A DNA stretch of 64,000 nucleotides from Pelodera strongyloides. Its lineage: Eukaryota; Nematoda; Chromadorea; Rhabditida; Rhabditidae. Of the stretch, positions 1 to 10,773 are shown piece after piece. The notes under the pieces are model-generated. The model saw only the letters and a list, made by a program, of their open reading frames with translations. It did not search any database and was not told where the DNA came from. Position 1 is the stretch's first letter. Each line of letters starts with the position of its first letter. The position numbers and the translations under genes are program-made. The DNA is taken from contig JAANDG010000099.1 of NCBI GenBank assembly GCA_036852015.1, positions 248,001 through 312,000 of the forward strand, in the 5' to 3' direction.

Positions 1-60
1 CTCGAGCTTCTTTATGATGAACGCAGTCGCGATATTTCGCAACATTTATGGGGTAGTGTT

Positions 61-610
61 ATTCAATTATTGGGGTAGTCATTTTCAATGGTGGTGTAGT
101 CATATTCATTGGTGGGGTAGTCATTTTCAATGTTGGGGTAGTCATATTCAATGGTGGGGTAGTCATTTTCAATGGTGGTGTAGTCACATTCATTGGTGGG
201 GTAGTAATATTCAATGTTGGGGTAGTCATATTCAATGGTGGGGTAGGCATATTCAATTGGTGGGGGTAGTATTTTGTAATTTTTCTCGCGGGGTTAAAGG
301 TCAATGGGTGGGGGTAATATTTTGTAAGAAGGGGTAGAATTTTCACGTGTATTGGGTAGCGTAATTCAAGATTACCTAGTGTTTGAAGATCACTACCCCA
401 CCAATGAAGAACACTACCCCCCTAAAGAAGAACATTACCCCTTTCTTACAATTTACTACCCCCTTGACTGGGGTGATAAATGTCAAAAGGGGTAGTGTTC
501 TTCAATGGTGGGGTAGTACTTTGTATGTTACAAAATGCTACCCCCCATACATTTGGGGTAGTATATTTCAAATTTGGGTAGTATTCAATTGGTGGGGTAG
601 TGTTTCTTCA
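61..610. repeat. 21-bp tandem repeat with 84-bp higher-order unit and inverted middle
   Basis: Units of 21 bp with the core GGTGGGGTAGTCATATTCAA run from about 61 to 290. Units at 84-167 and 168-251 form two near-identical blocks of four variants each, so there is an 84-bp higher-order period. At about 390-470 the same core reappears inverted (CTACCCCACCAATGAA), and at about 490-610 it returns to direct orientation, so the array can fold back on itself. Because 21 is a multiple of three, both strands stay open and show a 7-residue peptide repeat (WWGSHFQ). I read that ORF as a by-product of the repeat. Confidence 0.9.
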
Positions 611-649
611 ATTTTACCAAGGATAGCGCATTTAAGTTTTGCAATCGTG

Positions 650-905
650 TTATAAACATGGTTGTGCATAAATTTTCCGCACCAACAGTCCCCATAAGTT
701 CTCGATAGGATTGGCATCGGGTGAACCCGCGGGCCAAGACAATAGATTAATCTGGTGCTGTGGAAAGAAGGCCCTCGTGGAGCTGCTGACATGAATCGGG
801 GTGTTGTTCTGCTGGAACAGCATACCTTGGCCGGCAGGACTGAAAAAATGGTATCCGCGTCTTCTGCAAAGTCGTCTGGCAATCAGTTGAGTACATGCTT
901 TGGCG
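650..905 (-). pseudogene. Tc3-like mariner transposase, C-terminal part of DDE domain (inactive remnant)
   Basis: Read on the minus strand, the segment contains MLFQQNNTPIHVSSS, then INLLSWPAGSPDANPIENLW, then LLVRKIYAQP before a TAA stop at 652-650. This is the second-D to E part of a Tc1/mariner DDE domain and most resembles Tc3 (established family knowledge). The spacing from the FQQ-N position to the E of NPIE is 34 residues, as in DD34E enzymes. The catalytic aspartate of the usual QQDN is asparagine here (codon AAC), so the copy should be inactive even if it were full length. No terminal repeat or N-terminal DNA-binding part was found. The sequence abuts the tandem array. Confidence 0.85.
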
Positions 906-1039
906 TTCTGTAATCATTGTTTATTTGCTACACCAAACACACAGTATTTTGCACTGCGCAAATGTTATTCGACAAGTGTTATTTTAGTCTGTAGTCTCAT
1001 TGTCTGTGCATGAATGGTTCTCTTTTCCGCGGACGCGTT

Positions 1040-2000
1040 TACGCATTTGTACGCTGCGCGCCTGAGAACGTAGTACATAAGAATTTGGAGGACGAGTTAT
1101 ACTTATAATGGGGTTTCCATGTATGGCCTATTTCGTTTCCAAATATAGAAAAAATTACCGAGTTTGTAACTACACCAGAATAATTACAGACAATTTTGGC
1201 GGCCGGTAGCCACGCGACCATTTTTTCTCGCCGTGTTTTTGTTTAATAGCATGGCGGATTTTCTATACGGATAAATTTCAAAGGTGTATTCAAAATTTAT
1301 TCAAATTACGGTCGATTGGCACACTATTTTGCAATTGATACTTGGAAGGAAAACGCACTGTTTTTGGCATACAAAAAAAACCACTTTTGAGACGCACTGA
1401 TCCCAAGTGTAACACTGCAGGATATTCATGATATTTATAATCTGCCGCTAACCGGGCAATTGCATATCTACTGCAGTCCAGTAACTCCCAATCTCAGTGA
1501 ATTCTCTCCCCGAGTTTGTTTTTCTGAAACTTCGCATTCGTACCGTATTTTTCTTCATAACTTCCTATATTTAATCAAAAGCAGACAAAGTTTGTGAAAA
1601 TATCGTGACTGCGTTCCGTTAAGCGCATCATAAAGAGCTCGAGTCAATTCCACTGCAAACTGTTTCCACCAGCTAATCAGAAGTTTCTTTGCGTTTTTTC
1701 GGAATTGTAGCTTTTGAAACCCTTTTCAAAATTGTAGCTTTTGGAAAAATTTTGCCCCCTTTGTCTCGCTTGGCAGAAAATTCCGGTACCCCACAGTGTT
1801 ATTCTTCCGCGAGACTGTTTCCCTTTTTGTTATTTGCTGGTCATCGTTTCCGCCGAACCATTTTCTTGTCACATAATCTTGAAACAGTACACTTCGTTTT
1901 TTTCCCTAGTAGACTCTTTGCGGTAGCCTGAAACGTGTTATAAATAATGTGGTATTGTAAGGGTTAATCTCCATGCGGTGGTTAATTCTTATTATTTAGC
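1040..2000. repeat. Dispersed repeat block, related to 3540-4190
   Basis: The stretch holds no gene I can support. Parts recur further right: the segment around 1308-1370 (GATTGGCACACTATTTTGCA) matches about 4105-4165, the GGGGTTTCCATGTATGG segment at 1110 recurs inverted near 4165, and 1780-1920 matches 3545-3660. It is an old dispersed repeat, copied as a block. Confidence 0.55.
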
Positions 2001-2140
2001 TTTTTTATATATTTTTACTAAAATGCATTCGAAGGAATGGGTAAGTCACCCCCTAATAGTACCTTTTCCAAGTATCGAATTACTTAGTATTAGCAATTGT
2101 GAAGAATCTACTGATTATTCTAGAATATGATGATTTCTAG

Positions 2141-2256
2141 GCTCCAGCAAGGCGTTATCGGAGCAGAGCCCCACTGCGAAGGAAATTAATAAAGCCGTCC
2201 GAGCACCCATGCGTGTTGGAAAAGAAAACGAATCAGAACAAGGCGACGTTTCGTCG
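2141..2256 (+). CDS. Exon-like cassette, acidic peptide (unrecognised gene)
   Basis: The segment lies between an acceptor (TTTCTAG) and a donor (GTGAGG). Entered with two split-codon bases it is open for 38 codons, including EINKAVRAPMRVGKENESEQ, and it ends in phase 0. It is rich in S, E and K and has no recognisable domain. It could join in frame to the next cassette at 2285-2341. The last 41 bases are duplicated at 2353-2400. Confidence 0.4.
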
Positions 2257-2523
2257 GTGAGGATATCAAAAATAATGTTTCCAGGGCCCTTCAAAGTGTC
2301 TGCGCAACTCGTCTGCGAAGAAGAATGTCGATGTCACTGCAGTAAGTAAATTTTGGAAAAGAAAACGAATCAGAACAAGGCGACGTTTCGTCGGTGAGGA
2401 TTTTGTACGGAGATATATCTGCGATCATCAGAACTTGCGCGAGGGGTGTATCAATAGCTATAAACCGAACGTGACTATGTGAGCGAGAGGTGTATCTATA
2501 GTTCTAATATATATATATATATA

Positions 2524-2603
<80 letters not shown>

Positions 2604-2809
2604 TATATATTATATTCTATCTCTCTATATATATCTATATTATATCTATATATATTATATATATAAATATATCAGTTCTTGTGAACAAACGAGCCTTTCA
2701 GTGATATAATAAGTTGGTTGTATCAAAAATAATGTTTCCAGGGCCCTTCAAAGTGTCTGCGCAACTCGTCTGCGAAGAAGAATGTCGATGTCACTGCAGT
2801 AAGTAAATT
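2216..2809 (+). repeat. Local duplication split by an insertion containing a TA microsatellite
   Basis: A block A-B at 2216-2352 is followed by a second A (2353-2400) and a second B (2723-2809). Between the second A and B lies about 320 bp with the long TA run. B contains a 19-codon exon-like segment (2285-2341 and 2742-2798) with the acceptor GTTTCCAG and the donor GTAAGTAAA. The two B copies look identical, so the duplication is recent. Confidence 0.75.
2500..2680. repeat. TA dinucleotide microsatellite
   Basis: A nearly pure (TA)n tract of about 150 bp with a few C interruptions. It lies inside the insertion that splits the 2.2-2.8 kb duplication. Reading frames through it (YIYIYI) are not genes. 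Confidence 0.95.
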
Positions 2810-3015
2810 TAAAAGCTATATAACCGTATGTTTCTGAAATGTCAACAACTGCATTCTACTTTGCATATCAAAAATAAAGTCTGAAGAAGAAGTAAAAATA
2901 GGGGTCATTTGGAACGAGCCCGAACCTAACCTTGAATTAATTTGTTCGCCTGGCACAAGCCGAACAAAGTAGACCACTATTGAAGCCTAATGTCGCTTAT
3001 TGTCTACAACTTCAG

Positions 3016-3105
3016 GAGTGGGCCCAATCACGGACTTCATAGACCACTGTATTGCCATCAAGCCAGTCGATGGCCTACCATACATTCCATGGAGGAGTAC
3101 AGCAA
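3016..3105 (+). CDS. Exon-like cassette of the GVGP/EEYNA type, copy 1
   Basis: Bounded by the acceptor CAACTTCAG and a GTGAGT donor. One frame reads VGPITDFIDHC and then KPVDGLPYIPW. Relatives with the same boundaries lie at 26,731-26,830, 27,425-27,521 and 28,597-28,694, where frames read GYLTASQSSTHHAVL then EEYNA. The four copies differ by small indels that change the open frame, so only some can be functional. No family recognised. Confidence 0.35.
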
Positions 3106-4173
3106 GTGAGTCATTATGCTCTTTACGAAATTATGTACTTTTTCTAGTTACTTGCCTTCATTTTATTTCTATTTTACTTTTTTTTTTACTTTATTCTGTT
3201 TATCATGCATATCCAATATATTGTACTTATTTTTTTATTTCTACCTAATTATGTAGTTTTTCTACTTTCTACTCGCGCACATTTTACATATTATTCACTA
3301 AATAGGAAATACATTATTTGCATGAGACGACGGTGGTGCCATATCAAACGATTTTTTTCCTGGCATGAAAGTTCCAATTTAACCACCCCTAAGCTCGGGA
3401 GAAAAAATGTCTTCCTGGGATTCCCAATGAGACCCAAAAATATTGGTGAATTGCAAATAGGGAGCCCCGGGACAGTTCCGTGGCGTTGGTGAATACGGCC
3501 TCAGAACTCATCAGTACGCTGCAAACCACGTTCGAGAAACATTACTGCCAATTCCGGTACAGCGTAGTTATTCTCCCGTTAGGCTCTCGCTTCTTTTGCA
3601 CTTACTGGTTATCGTTTCTGCCGAATCATTTCCTTGTCACCTAATTATTTCAGTCTGATTTCTTACAGAGATAGTTTCCCGAGAGGCTCCCCCTCCTCCC
3701 CTTGCCCCCTACTAGCTGCCATAGTTATTCACAAGTTTTGCCTTGGCATTTGACGATTTTACCGCTGAGTCTTTCAATCGTTTATGACTAACTGCTTTTT
3801 TTTTTTAGCACGCAGTTCATTTTTCCGGCTGCTAGCGACAAAATACAGTTTCTGATATTATAATTGAAAAATCCAGTCGTGTGGTTTTCACAATCACTTC
3901 CGCTTTCTTTTTCTATTCTTTTACCAAACGCTGCTATTCCGTTATACATCTTTTTGACTACAGAAGTTTTCCTTTCCCGGATGCATCGCGTTTTTGTGTC
4001 ATTCACCGGCGTAGATTATCGTTCCATTTTGTTTTCTTTATGTGGTTTCCATATAGGGCCGAGTTTCCTTCCAAGTGTAGCAAAAACTACTCCCGAATTA
4101 CGGTAGACTGGCACACTGTTTGGCAATTGATCCTTGGAAGCAAAATACACTTTTTTTGCCATACATGGAAACC

Positions 4174-4545
4174 CCATAAAGGGACGTGGTCACATTTTTG
4201 TGTCTGGATAATATTTAGAACATGGTGTTGGAAAAATGTTTTGCCGGAAACCGGCATCAACGAAGGATATGATGATGGAATGTAGTGTTCCTAGATCAAT
4301 ATCCACCGTAATCTCATCAAAATTGTCCCACATGATCATGCTGATAGTGAGCATGCTGATAGTGACTGTGGTGCCAATTGGCTAACTTTTTTCTTCGGTG
4401 AATCAGCTTTTTTTCTCCGATTGTCAGTTTTTTTCGTGAAATTAGCTTTTCTCTCTTTTTCAAACACTATGTTCTATACCTTATTAGGTTAATAAAAATA
4501 CAAAATATACAAAAGGGACAAAAAGGTGACCACGTCCCTTTAAGA
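4174..4545. mobile_element. Foldback element with AAAGGGACGTGGTCAC ends
   Basis: The left end TAAAGGGACGTGGTCAC and the right end GTGACCACGTCCCTTTAA are inverted repeats about 370 bp apart. The right end carries TTAA but the left reads TAAA, so this copy has decayed or the left target base has mutated. A related end is seen at 8065 and a partial one at 31,892. Confidence 0.65.
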
Positions 4546-4634
4546 CCACGTTTCATCTGTGGCATTTGGCTAAATATAGGATGTCCCTTTAAGACCACGT
4601 TTCATCTGTGACATTTGGCTAAATATAGGATGTT
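4540..4634. repeat. Two tandem copies of a 48-bp unit
   Basis: The segment beginning CCTTTAAGACCACGTTTCAT and ending AATATAGGATG is present twice in a row with one or two differences. It begins at the right terminus of the adjacent foldback element. Confidence 0.8.
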
Positions 4635-4933
4635 CGTTGATTCCAAAACAGCGATGATAACCGTTGGCCTGATAACCGCTCTGCTACCCGAATATACGAT
4701 CGGTTGTCATGCCTGCGAATGACATGCATCACTTACCATTAGACTTATTTTGCCAACTTGGATTTTAAAGGGATAGGAATTGCACCATTTTGAATATTTT
4801 TTATTGGTACCACAGCCGAAAGTATTCACAATGCTGTAAATTAAATTGAATTATCGTTGCTCCCCGTGGCAGGAGAATGCTCAGAAGCTAAGCTACCTCA
4901 CAATTATAAAACAACTTGGGTGCGCAGCCGTAG

Positions 4934-5332
4934 TTAAAGGGATCAGTTCACTACAAATAAAAAATTAGACTATAAAAGTTAGTGGTCAAACTCTCTCCTC
5001 ACAGAAACATTAAGCAACGAAGTTAAGCGTTACATTTTCCTCTCCAAAAAGGTAAAGTTGCATCCACGATTTGGAGTTCTAAAATAAATTACCTACCGTA
5101 TTTTGTCCGGTTGGCAAATTGTCCACTGTTCTTATCGCTGGAAACACCGATATTTGTTGCCAGCTGCATTATAGGCCAATTTTTTGGAGGCAAAAATTTT
5201 TTCATGCCCAATATCTTCGCGAGGATTGAAATTGAATACAACTTTTTACATTCTAATTTTTTTAATAGCTCTTGTAGAAAATAAAGAAACAAAAAAAAAC
5301 AGAGACTATTTCAGGCAAACCGATCTCTTTAA
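4934..5332. mobile_element. TTAA-flanked palindromic MITE, family A (diverged copy)
   Basis: It begins TTAAAGGGATCAGTTCAC and ends with a diverged inverse, AAACCGATCTCTTTAA. Internal sequence around 5200-5290 matches family A copies at 7269-7629 and 26,908-27,273. Its right TTAA (5329-5332) is also the left TTAA of the next element. Confidence 0.65.
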
Positions 5333-5777
5333 AGGGACGGGCCCATCAAAATAAACCTATAGTTTGCATGTTTTTATAATTTGTATAAAGGGGGTTTATT
5401 ATAATATATGTACACTAAGTTACGGCTAGACTTCATCCCGCTGAAATTTTTCGGTGTCGATAAACTCAAAAGTATACCGTAGAAGACCAACAATTGCACC
5501 CTTATTTCCTTACCGCGTCTCCCGAGGATACCTCGCTCTGATTGGGACCCGGGAGACTATCTGTCCATATAGCCACATTCCCCCGGGACACGCGACAAGA
5601 AAATAGGGTGCAATTGTTGGTGTTCTACGGTATACTTTTGAGTTTATCGACACCGAAAAATTTCAGCGGGATAAAGTCTAGTCGTAACTTAGTGTACATA
5701 TATTATAATAAACCCCCTTTATGCAATTATAAAAACATGCAAAATATGGGTTTATTTTGACGGGCCCGTCCCTTTAA
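5329..5777. mobile_element. TTAA-flanked palindromic MITE, family B
   Basis: It starts TTAAAGGGACGGGCCC and ends GGGCCCGTCCCTTTAA. The arms are inverted repeats of nearly 200 bp: the segment at 5400-5500 is the reverse complement of 5620-5710. There is no coding capacity; short ORFs inside are shadows of the palindrome. It shares a TTAA with the elements on both sides. Confidence 0.85.
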
Positions 5778-6176
5778 AGGAGGAGGCTCACCAGGAGTTA
5801 TGGTGATTATTTACCATTTTAACAAAGGAACATGGTAAATAATCACCATAAACATGCATAACAAAGGACAAACACATCACCTTGAACGAAATACTTAATA
5901 AAACAACAGTCGTGTAATCAAAATAAGGTACGGCAATTTTTGTTGTCACTGATGGATACTAAAACACAGCCAAAAACAGCGTACCCGGGCTAACCCGGGC
6001 TAATAAGTGGCCGAAAATAAACATACTGTAGCTTATCTTATTTGACAACCATTCTTTAATTTAAATATTTCCTTCGAAGTGTATTGTTGTGCTTAATTAT
6101 GCGTTTTTGGTGATTATTGCTCCATGCTGTGTCGATGAAAGGAAAGGAATCGAATATAGTGAGCCTCCTCCTTTAA
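5774..6176. mobile_element. TTAA-flanked foldback element, family C
   Basis: It begins TTAAAGGAGGAGGCTCACC and ends GAGCCTCCTCCTTTAA. The termini match those of the 9191-9604 element, although the interiors differ. It is the third of three elements joined end to end through shared TTAA sites. Confidence 0.8.
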
Positions 6177-7059
6177 AGCGAAATGACACCCAGTTAGGGG
6201 TTTTTTCACCAAAAATAGTTGAAATACTTCTATAAATGAAAATCAACACACAGTTCGCACAAATAATTTTCATGGTCTTAGTAGATATTTTCATGGCGAG
6301 AATTTCTGTAAAAACTATAATTTGAGTCGTACTCCGAAAGAAGTTACGCCGTCTTGAAGTGCGCTCGAATGAGCTGTTTTGATCCCTAGCGTACCCCTTC
6401 AACTAAACTTCGCAATTGCTTAACTTCAAGACGCCGTAACGTCCTTCACTTGGCAATTTTCCACTCTTTACTCGAAGTATTTGATATGTGATTATCTTGG
6501 TGATATTGAAAACGTGTTCTTGTTCTTGTTCCCCCGTGTGGTGTTGTAGTGTGTATTATGTTCCCTGTGAATTATTTTCGTTTGGCTGTTTCTTAAATTT
6601 ATGTTGTTCGTTCAATTGTATTTTCCACCCTCTGTGGTGTGTGCATTTTTGCAATAAATGTTTATGTTTATGTTTACATGTTATTTAATTGAATTCTAAC
6701 AGAAATATACGAAATGCCAAAAAACCACTGTAGTTTTTCTATTTCAAGAATTTCAGTTTGTCATGCTGCTAAAAACTTGCCGCCTGCCTTGGGCCTATGC
6801 CACCGCAACACTGCAAGTTTTGTTAATACATTTCAACGCGAGAGACATAATATGCCTTCAGCGTTACAGATCTTCATTATGATATACACGGGGAATTCAA
6901 TGGTGCGAATAAAAATAAGCAAAAATAAGCTTAAAATTTCCTAGCGGGTAGTCCTAGGTAAAGTAATATGGAAAATTCAATTGCGCCAATGAAAATAAGC
7001 AAAAATAGTGAGCCTTCAGAAGAAACAAAATGTAAAATAATGAAATCTCGACTTTTTAG

Positions 7060-7200
7060 GGTTCGATGCAGTAGATCACCATATCCACCGTTGAAGTTGT
7101 TTTCCAATGTTCTGTGGTTGTTTCGTCGTGCTGGAGGACGAGGTGTTCGCACTTCTCAGCGACATCCACTTCGCTTTCGGACATTGTGGAATAATTTGGT
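7060..7200 (+). CDS. Cassette of the VLEDEVFALLS type, copy 1
   Basis: Bounded by the acceptor ACTTTTTAG and the donor GTAAGTGG. One frame is open throughout (VRCSRSPYPPLKLFSNVLWL, then FRRAGGRGVRTSQRHPLRF). A second frame carries the peptide CFVVLEDEVFALLSDIHFAF in its last half. About ten relatives lie between 12.5 and 29.5 kb. No known family recognised. Confidence 0.35.
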
Positions 7201-7268
7201 GTAAGTGGTTCCGTCCTTTATAAGGTTTAAACAATTTTCGTGGATTTGGTTGACATGTTACGCGAGTT

Positions 7269-7629
7269 TTAAAGGGATCAGCTCACCTCAAATCGTGTCT
7301 GTTTTTTCTGTTTCTTTATTTTATATAAGGGATAATAAAAATTTGGAAACAAAAAGTAGTGTTATATTTCAATACTCACGAAGATATTAGGTGATAAAGT
7401 GGTGGATCGATCGGCCCGAAATGAAAAAGTGTTAATTGTCCCATACAAACAAGGCAGGACAATTACACTTTTTCATTTCGGGCCGATCGATCCACCACTT
7501 TATCACCTAATATCTTCGTGAGTATTGAAATTCAACACTACTTTTTGTATTCCAAATTTTTATTATCCCTTATAGAAAATAAAGAAACAAAAAAAACAGG
7601 CACAATTTAAGGTGAGCCGATCCCTTTAA
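7269..7629. mobile_element. TTAA-flanked palindromic MITE, family A
   Basis: A near-perfect palindrome of about 360 bp. It begins TTAAAGGGATCAGCTCACCT and ends AGGTGAGCCGATCCCTTTAA. The centre is a short spacer (about 7440-7450) between arms that both carry GGGCCGATCGATCCACCACT or its complement. No coding capacity. Confidence 0.85.
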
Positions 7630-7685
7630 GTATTTTTCCTGAAACCTCCTCGTTGTAAATGCAAATCCAACTTATCCGTACGGGG

Positions 7686-8068
7686 TCGGGCCCACCAAAT
7701 TAAATATATATTTGTCATTTGTTCATAATTTCTATGAAGGGTGTTATTACAATATATATACAAATAATTTACAACACGAATTATCCCGGTGAACTTTTTC
7801 CGTGCAGATATTCAGAAAAAAACCTGCCGTAGGCCAAACACAGTTGAACCCTTATTTTCTCATCATGTGTCGCAAGGGAATCTGACTATATAGACAGATA
7901 CAACCAGGAGGAACAAAAACAGCTAGGTAGCCTCTGGACACACGCTTGGAAAATAAGGGTGCAAATCTTGTTGAAAATTAGTTTGTATATATTGTAATTA
8001 ATACCATTAATACAAATTATGAACATATCGTACATACAGGTTCACTTTTGTGTCCCCCGACCCTTTAA
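7686..8068. mobile_element. Foldback element ending in CCCCCGACCCTTTAA, abutting a further truncated element
   Basis: The left end GGGGTCGGGCCCACC and the right end CCCCCGACCCTTTAA are imperfect inverted repeats. At 8065 the TTAA is immediately followed by AGGGACGCGGTCACCG, the end of another family (compare 4174). That second element has no matching right end and appears truncated. Confidence 0.65.
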
Positions 8069-8243
8069 AGGGACGCGGTCACCGTTTTGTCCCTTATGTA
8101 TACTTTTTGTCTTTATTATCTTCATAATTTATAACGCACAGTGTTGGGAAAATGTTTTGTAAGAAATGAGGCAACAGCGAGTAAAATGGTGACGAAATTT
8201 TTTGTGCTCGAACCAATACGCACCGTAACCCTAGTCTTTGTAG

Positions 8244-8306
8244 AGAGAACGCGAAGTGGCTGAACAGCTGATAAAAAGGCAGAAGCGAGAAGCTAAGCAG
8301 AAAGCG
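8244..8306 (+). CDS. Coiled-coil-like cassette EREVAEQ, copy 1
   Basis: A 21-codon exon between TCTTTGTAG and GTGAGTTG encodes REREVAEQLIKRQKREAKQ plus two residues, all phase 0. The charged repeat suggests a helix. Copies lie at 8499-8533 (truncated), 14,745-14,807, 20,117-20,179 and 24,009-24,064 (7-bp deletion). The intron after this copy jumps to sequence that lies upstream of the same exon in the 14.6 kb copy, so this is a rearranged partial duplication. Confidence 0.4.
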
Positions 8307-9190
8307 GTGAGTTGTCGTTGGTTTCCGAGGGTTCCTGGGTGGCTATGATTTTGTGGTTGAATGTGTGTTTGTAGCTTGTAGGGGTACATTCGGTTCCGGC
8401 AGAACTAGCCTGTGTTTTAAGTCTAATACTTTCATAGAGTGTAGTCTGTCTGATCTCGAAGTAATACACACAGGTGCATATCATTGTTTTCTTCGTAGAG
8501 AGAACGCGAAGTGGCTGAACAGCTGATAAAAAGCCTTCCTGTTTGAGATACATAACACCATAGCTAAAGCCTTCATGCGCCTGCATGCGCATGAGTTGCT
8601 CGTTTTGCCACTATAATTAGTATAAATAAGCAGGGTTTTTATATACCTATGCAGCAAATAGATCGCTGGTAAATATTATCAATGAAGCGGTGATGTGTGC
8701 CAACTGCCAGTACAATTTCTATGATATATTATGTATGTATGTCATGTTTTTGAAGTTTGTTTTGTGCAGGAGCACGATCATCCACTGGACTCTTCTGAAA
8801 ATCGTGCACAGCAACTTGCTTCTTTCTCTAGCACTATCGACTCAAGTGAGTCATTTTTTTAAAATTCCTTTACCTCCTTAGTTGGTTTTTTTTTGATGAA
8901 TCTACGGGATGTGAGTTTAAAATAAAAGGAGTTAACAATTGAACTGCGTGATTAGGAGATAAGGGTTACGCGAATGTTAACAGGATGAGTGAGAATCAAG
9001 CCAAACAAATAAAGCAACAACAGTGGCTGGATCACGGCCTAAGCCGAGAGCCCCTTCAGCTCGACGCTGAAAATATCCTTTAACAGAGTCAACAACTTAA
9101 ATGTTAAAGTTAAACATAAGCTTAAATGTTAACTTGCTCCAAAAAAAATCAAACCCGTCCAGGTGTCATATGCTACTACCCTGTTTCTAC

Positions 9191-9604
9191 TTAAAGGAGG
9201 AGGCTCACGAGAATGAAGTGCTCAAATAGTTTCTTTTTATCGAAAGATGATGGTATTAAATTCCGAAAGACATGCTTTACAGAGCAAAAGCTTTTAATTC
9301 AAAGGAGTAATTCAACTATGAATTCTATAAAAATTTTGGATCGTAGTAAATAGTTGATTTCCATAGTGTGCATGCAAATTTACAAGTCATTTTGCAAGCC
9401 AGCACACAATTTGCATGCCCACTATGGAAATCATATATTTACTACGATCCAAAATTTTCATAGAATTCAGACTTTTATATTGATTTACACCTTCCAAGTA
9501 AAAGCTTTTGCTTTGTAGAGCATGTCTTTCGGAATTTAATACTATTATCTTTCGATAAAAAGAAACGATTTGAGCACTTCATTCTCGTGAGTCTCCTCCT
9601 TTAA
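9191..9604. mobile_element. TTAA-flanked palindromic MITE, family C
   Basis: TTAAAGGAGGAGGCTCACGA at the left and TCGTGAGTCTCCTCCTTTAA at the right are inverted repeats. The arms extend nearly to the centre (about 9390), and TTAA is present on both sides. No coding capacity. Confidence 0.85.
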
Positions 9605-9764
9605 TGCTAAGTACGGTTTGTAAACATACAACAATTACAAACACAATCGCAATAGAGTCAAATATCACTTAGGGACGAGAGTCCACTTCTAATGACATTT
9701 GCAAATAAATAAGTAAAAAATTCATTACAAAAAGGTTAAAGAAAAGCATGCATTGCAGTTGCTA

Positions 9765-9945
9765 CTTTTCCCGCACCGTTTTCGCACCATTTCGGCAACG
9801 TTTTGGGGGTGTTTCCCGCAACAGTTTGGTGTGTTTCCCGCACCAAAACGGCAACCAGAGACGGTGAAAAAACCAGAGACTTTTTCCGCGCGCATCAAAT
9901 TCTTTTGCGGGAAACAACCCCAAACGGTTGCAGCGCGCAACTCTT
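9765..9945. repeat. Small foldback with GTTTCCCGCA arms
   Basis: The left half contains TTTGGGGGTGTTTCCCGCAA and the right half TTGCGGGAAACAACCCCAAA, which pair as an imperfect inverted repeat. Overlapping ORFs on both strands follow from this symmetry and are not annotated as genes. Confidence 0.5.
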
Positions 9946-9998
9946 GAGTTTCGTTGTAAAAGCGACCATTCGTACTGACTACTCGTACTCTCCTCTTC

Positions 9999-10436
9999 TT
10001 AGACCGAGACTCGTCCGCGAGTCTTCTTGGTGATCTTGGCAGGTGTAGTGCTCACTCGGTCGTGAATAGATGATCGTCGTCGGTGTTCTGCTTTAGGTGA
10101 CCGAGTTCGTCTTTCAGTTTTCCTAACCTCCGATGCGAGAGGCCTTTTCTTGCGCAGGAAGGCGCGAAGAAGGTTGTCGTCCGCAGCAATGAATTTGAAG
10201 TACTCCGAGACCAGGACCAGAGTTTGCGACGGTTTTTCAGCCCGGTGATAACCCATTTGGACGTTGTACAACGTTGGCGAACAACCCTCGTTGGAGTTCA
10301 AGTGAGGAAATCTCACAACGATGCCGTATCCGACGAGCCGTTCAAGGAATGTCTCCATGCGACCCAACTGCGTATGATCAGTAGTCGTATTCTTCAGTGC
10401 AGGGAACACGGCTAAACTTCGTTTTTTACTTGTCAC
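9999..10436 (-). CDS. Intronless open frame, basic C-terminal tail (hypothetical protein)
   Basis: The frame is open for 145 codons on the minus strand, in more GC-rich sequence than its surroundings. The first codon of the frame is GTG; the first ATG is at about 10,358 and would give about 119 residues starting METFLERLVGYGIVVRFPHL. The middle contains SEYFKFIAADDNLLRAFL. The last 45 residues are rich in R, K, S and T and look disordered. An AG just upstream of the GTG could be an acceptor, so this may be a last exon rather than a whole gene. I recognise no family. The segment lies between two direct repeats of about 36 bp (9958 and 11,974). Confidence 0.45.
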   Translation of the reverse strand: MTSKKRSLAVFPALKNTTTDHTQLGRMETFLERLVGYGIVVRFPHLNSNEGCSPTLYNVQMGYHRAEKPSQTLVLVSEYFKFIAADDNLLRAFLRKKRPLASEVRKTERRTRSPKAEHRRRSSIHDRVSTTPAKITKKTRGRVSV

Positions 10437-10773
10437 CTATATTTATGATAATTTTGATATTAATCAGTCTAGAAGTTGATTATAAATGTACTGATGGTAA
10501 AATAAAAGGTCGGAACAGCTAGAAAAAAAAATTACGTTGATTTGAAGTTTTTTATTTATGGATCCTGCGCCGAGAAATAAACAAAACTCAGGCCTACGAA
10601 GTACTACAAATGACGTCTGGCCTGATAAATAGCCGAAATAGCCGTCATTCGGAGCCTTTCGTACTCCCAAAACTACAAGGAAACTTCAAAACTACACTCA
10701 CACAAAATTGCTTCTTTCCTATTTTATTTTTATTTTTTTCTTTTCTAGTGTTTTAATGATTGTACCAATGCAA

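Noticed and set aside
14..337. 107-codon ORF with WWGSHFQ repeats
   Set aside because: It follows from a 21-bp tandem repeat being a multiple of three; the opposite strand is open too, and no splice or start context supports it.
61..610. CRISPR array
   Set aside because: Units are contiguous variants of 21 bp without unique spacers, in a eukaryotic context.
2479..2709. YIYIYI ORF
   Set aside because: Translation of a TA microsatellite.
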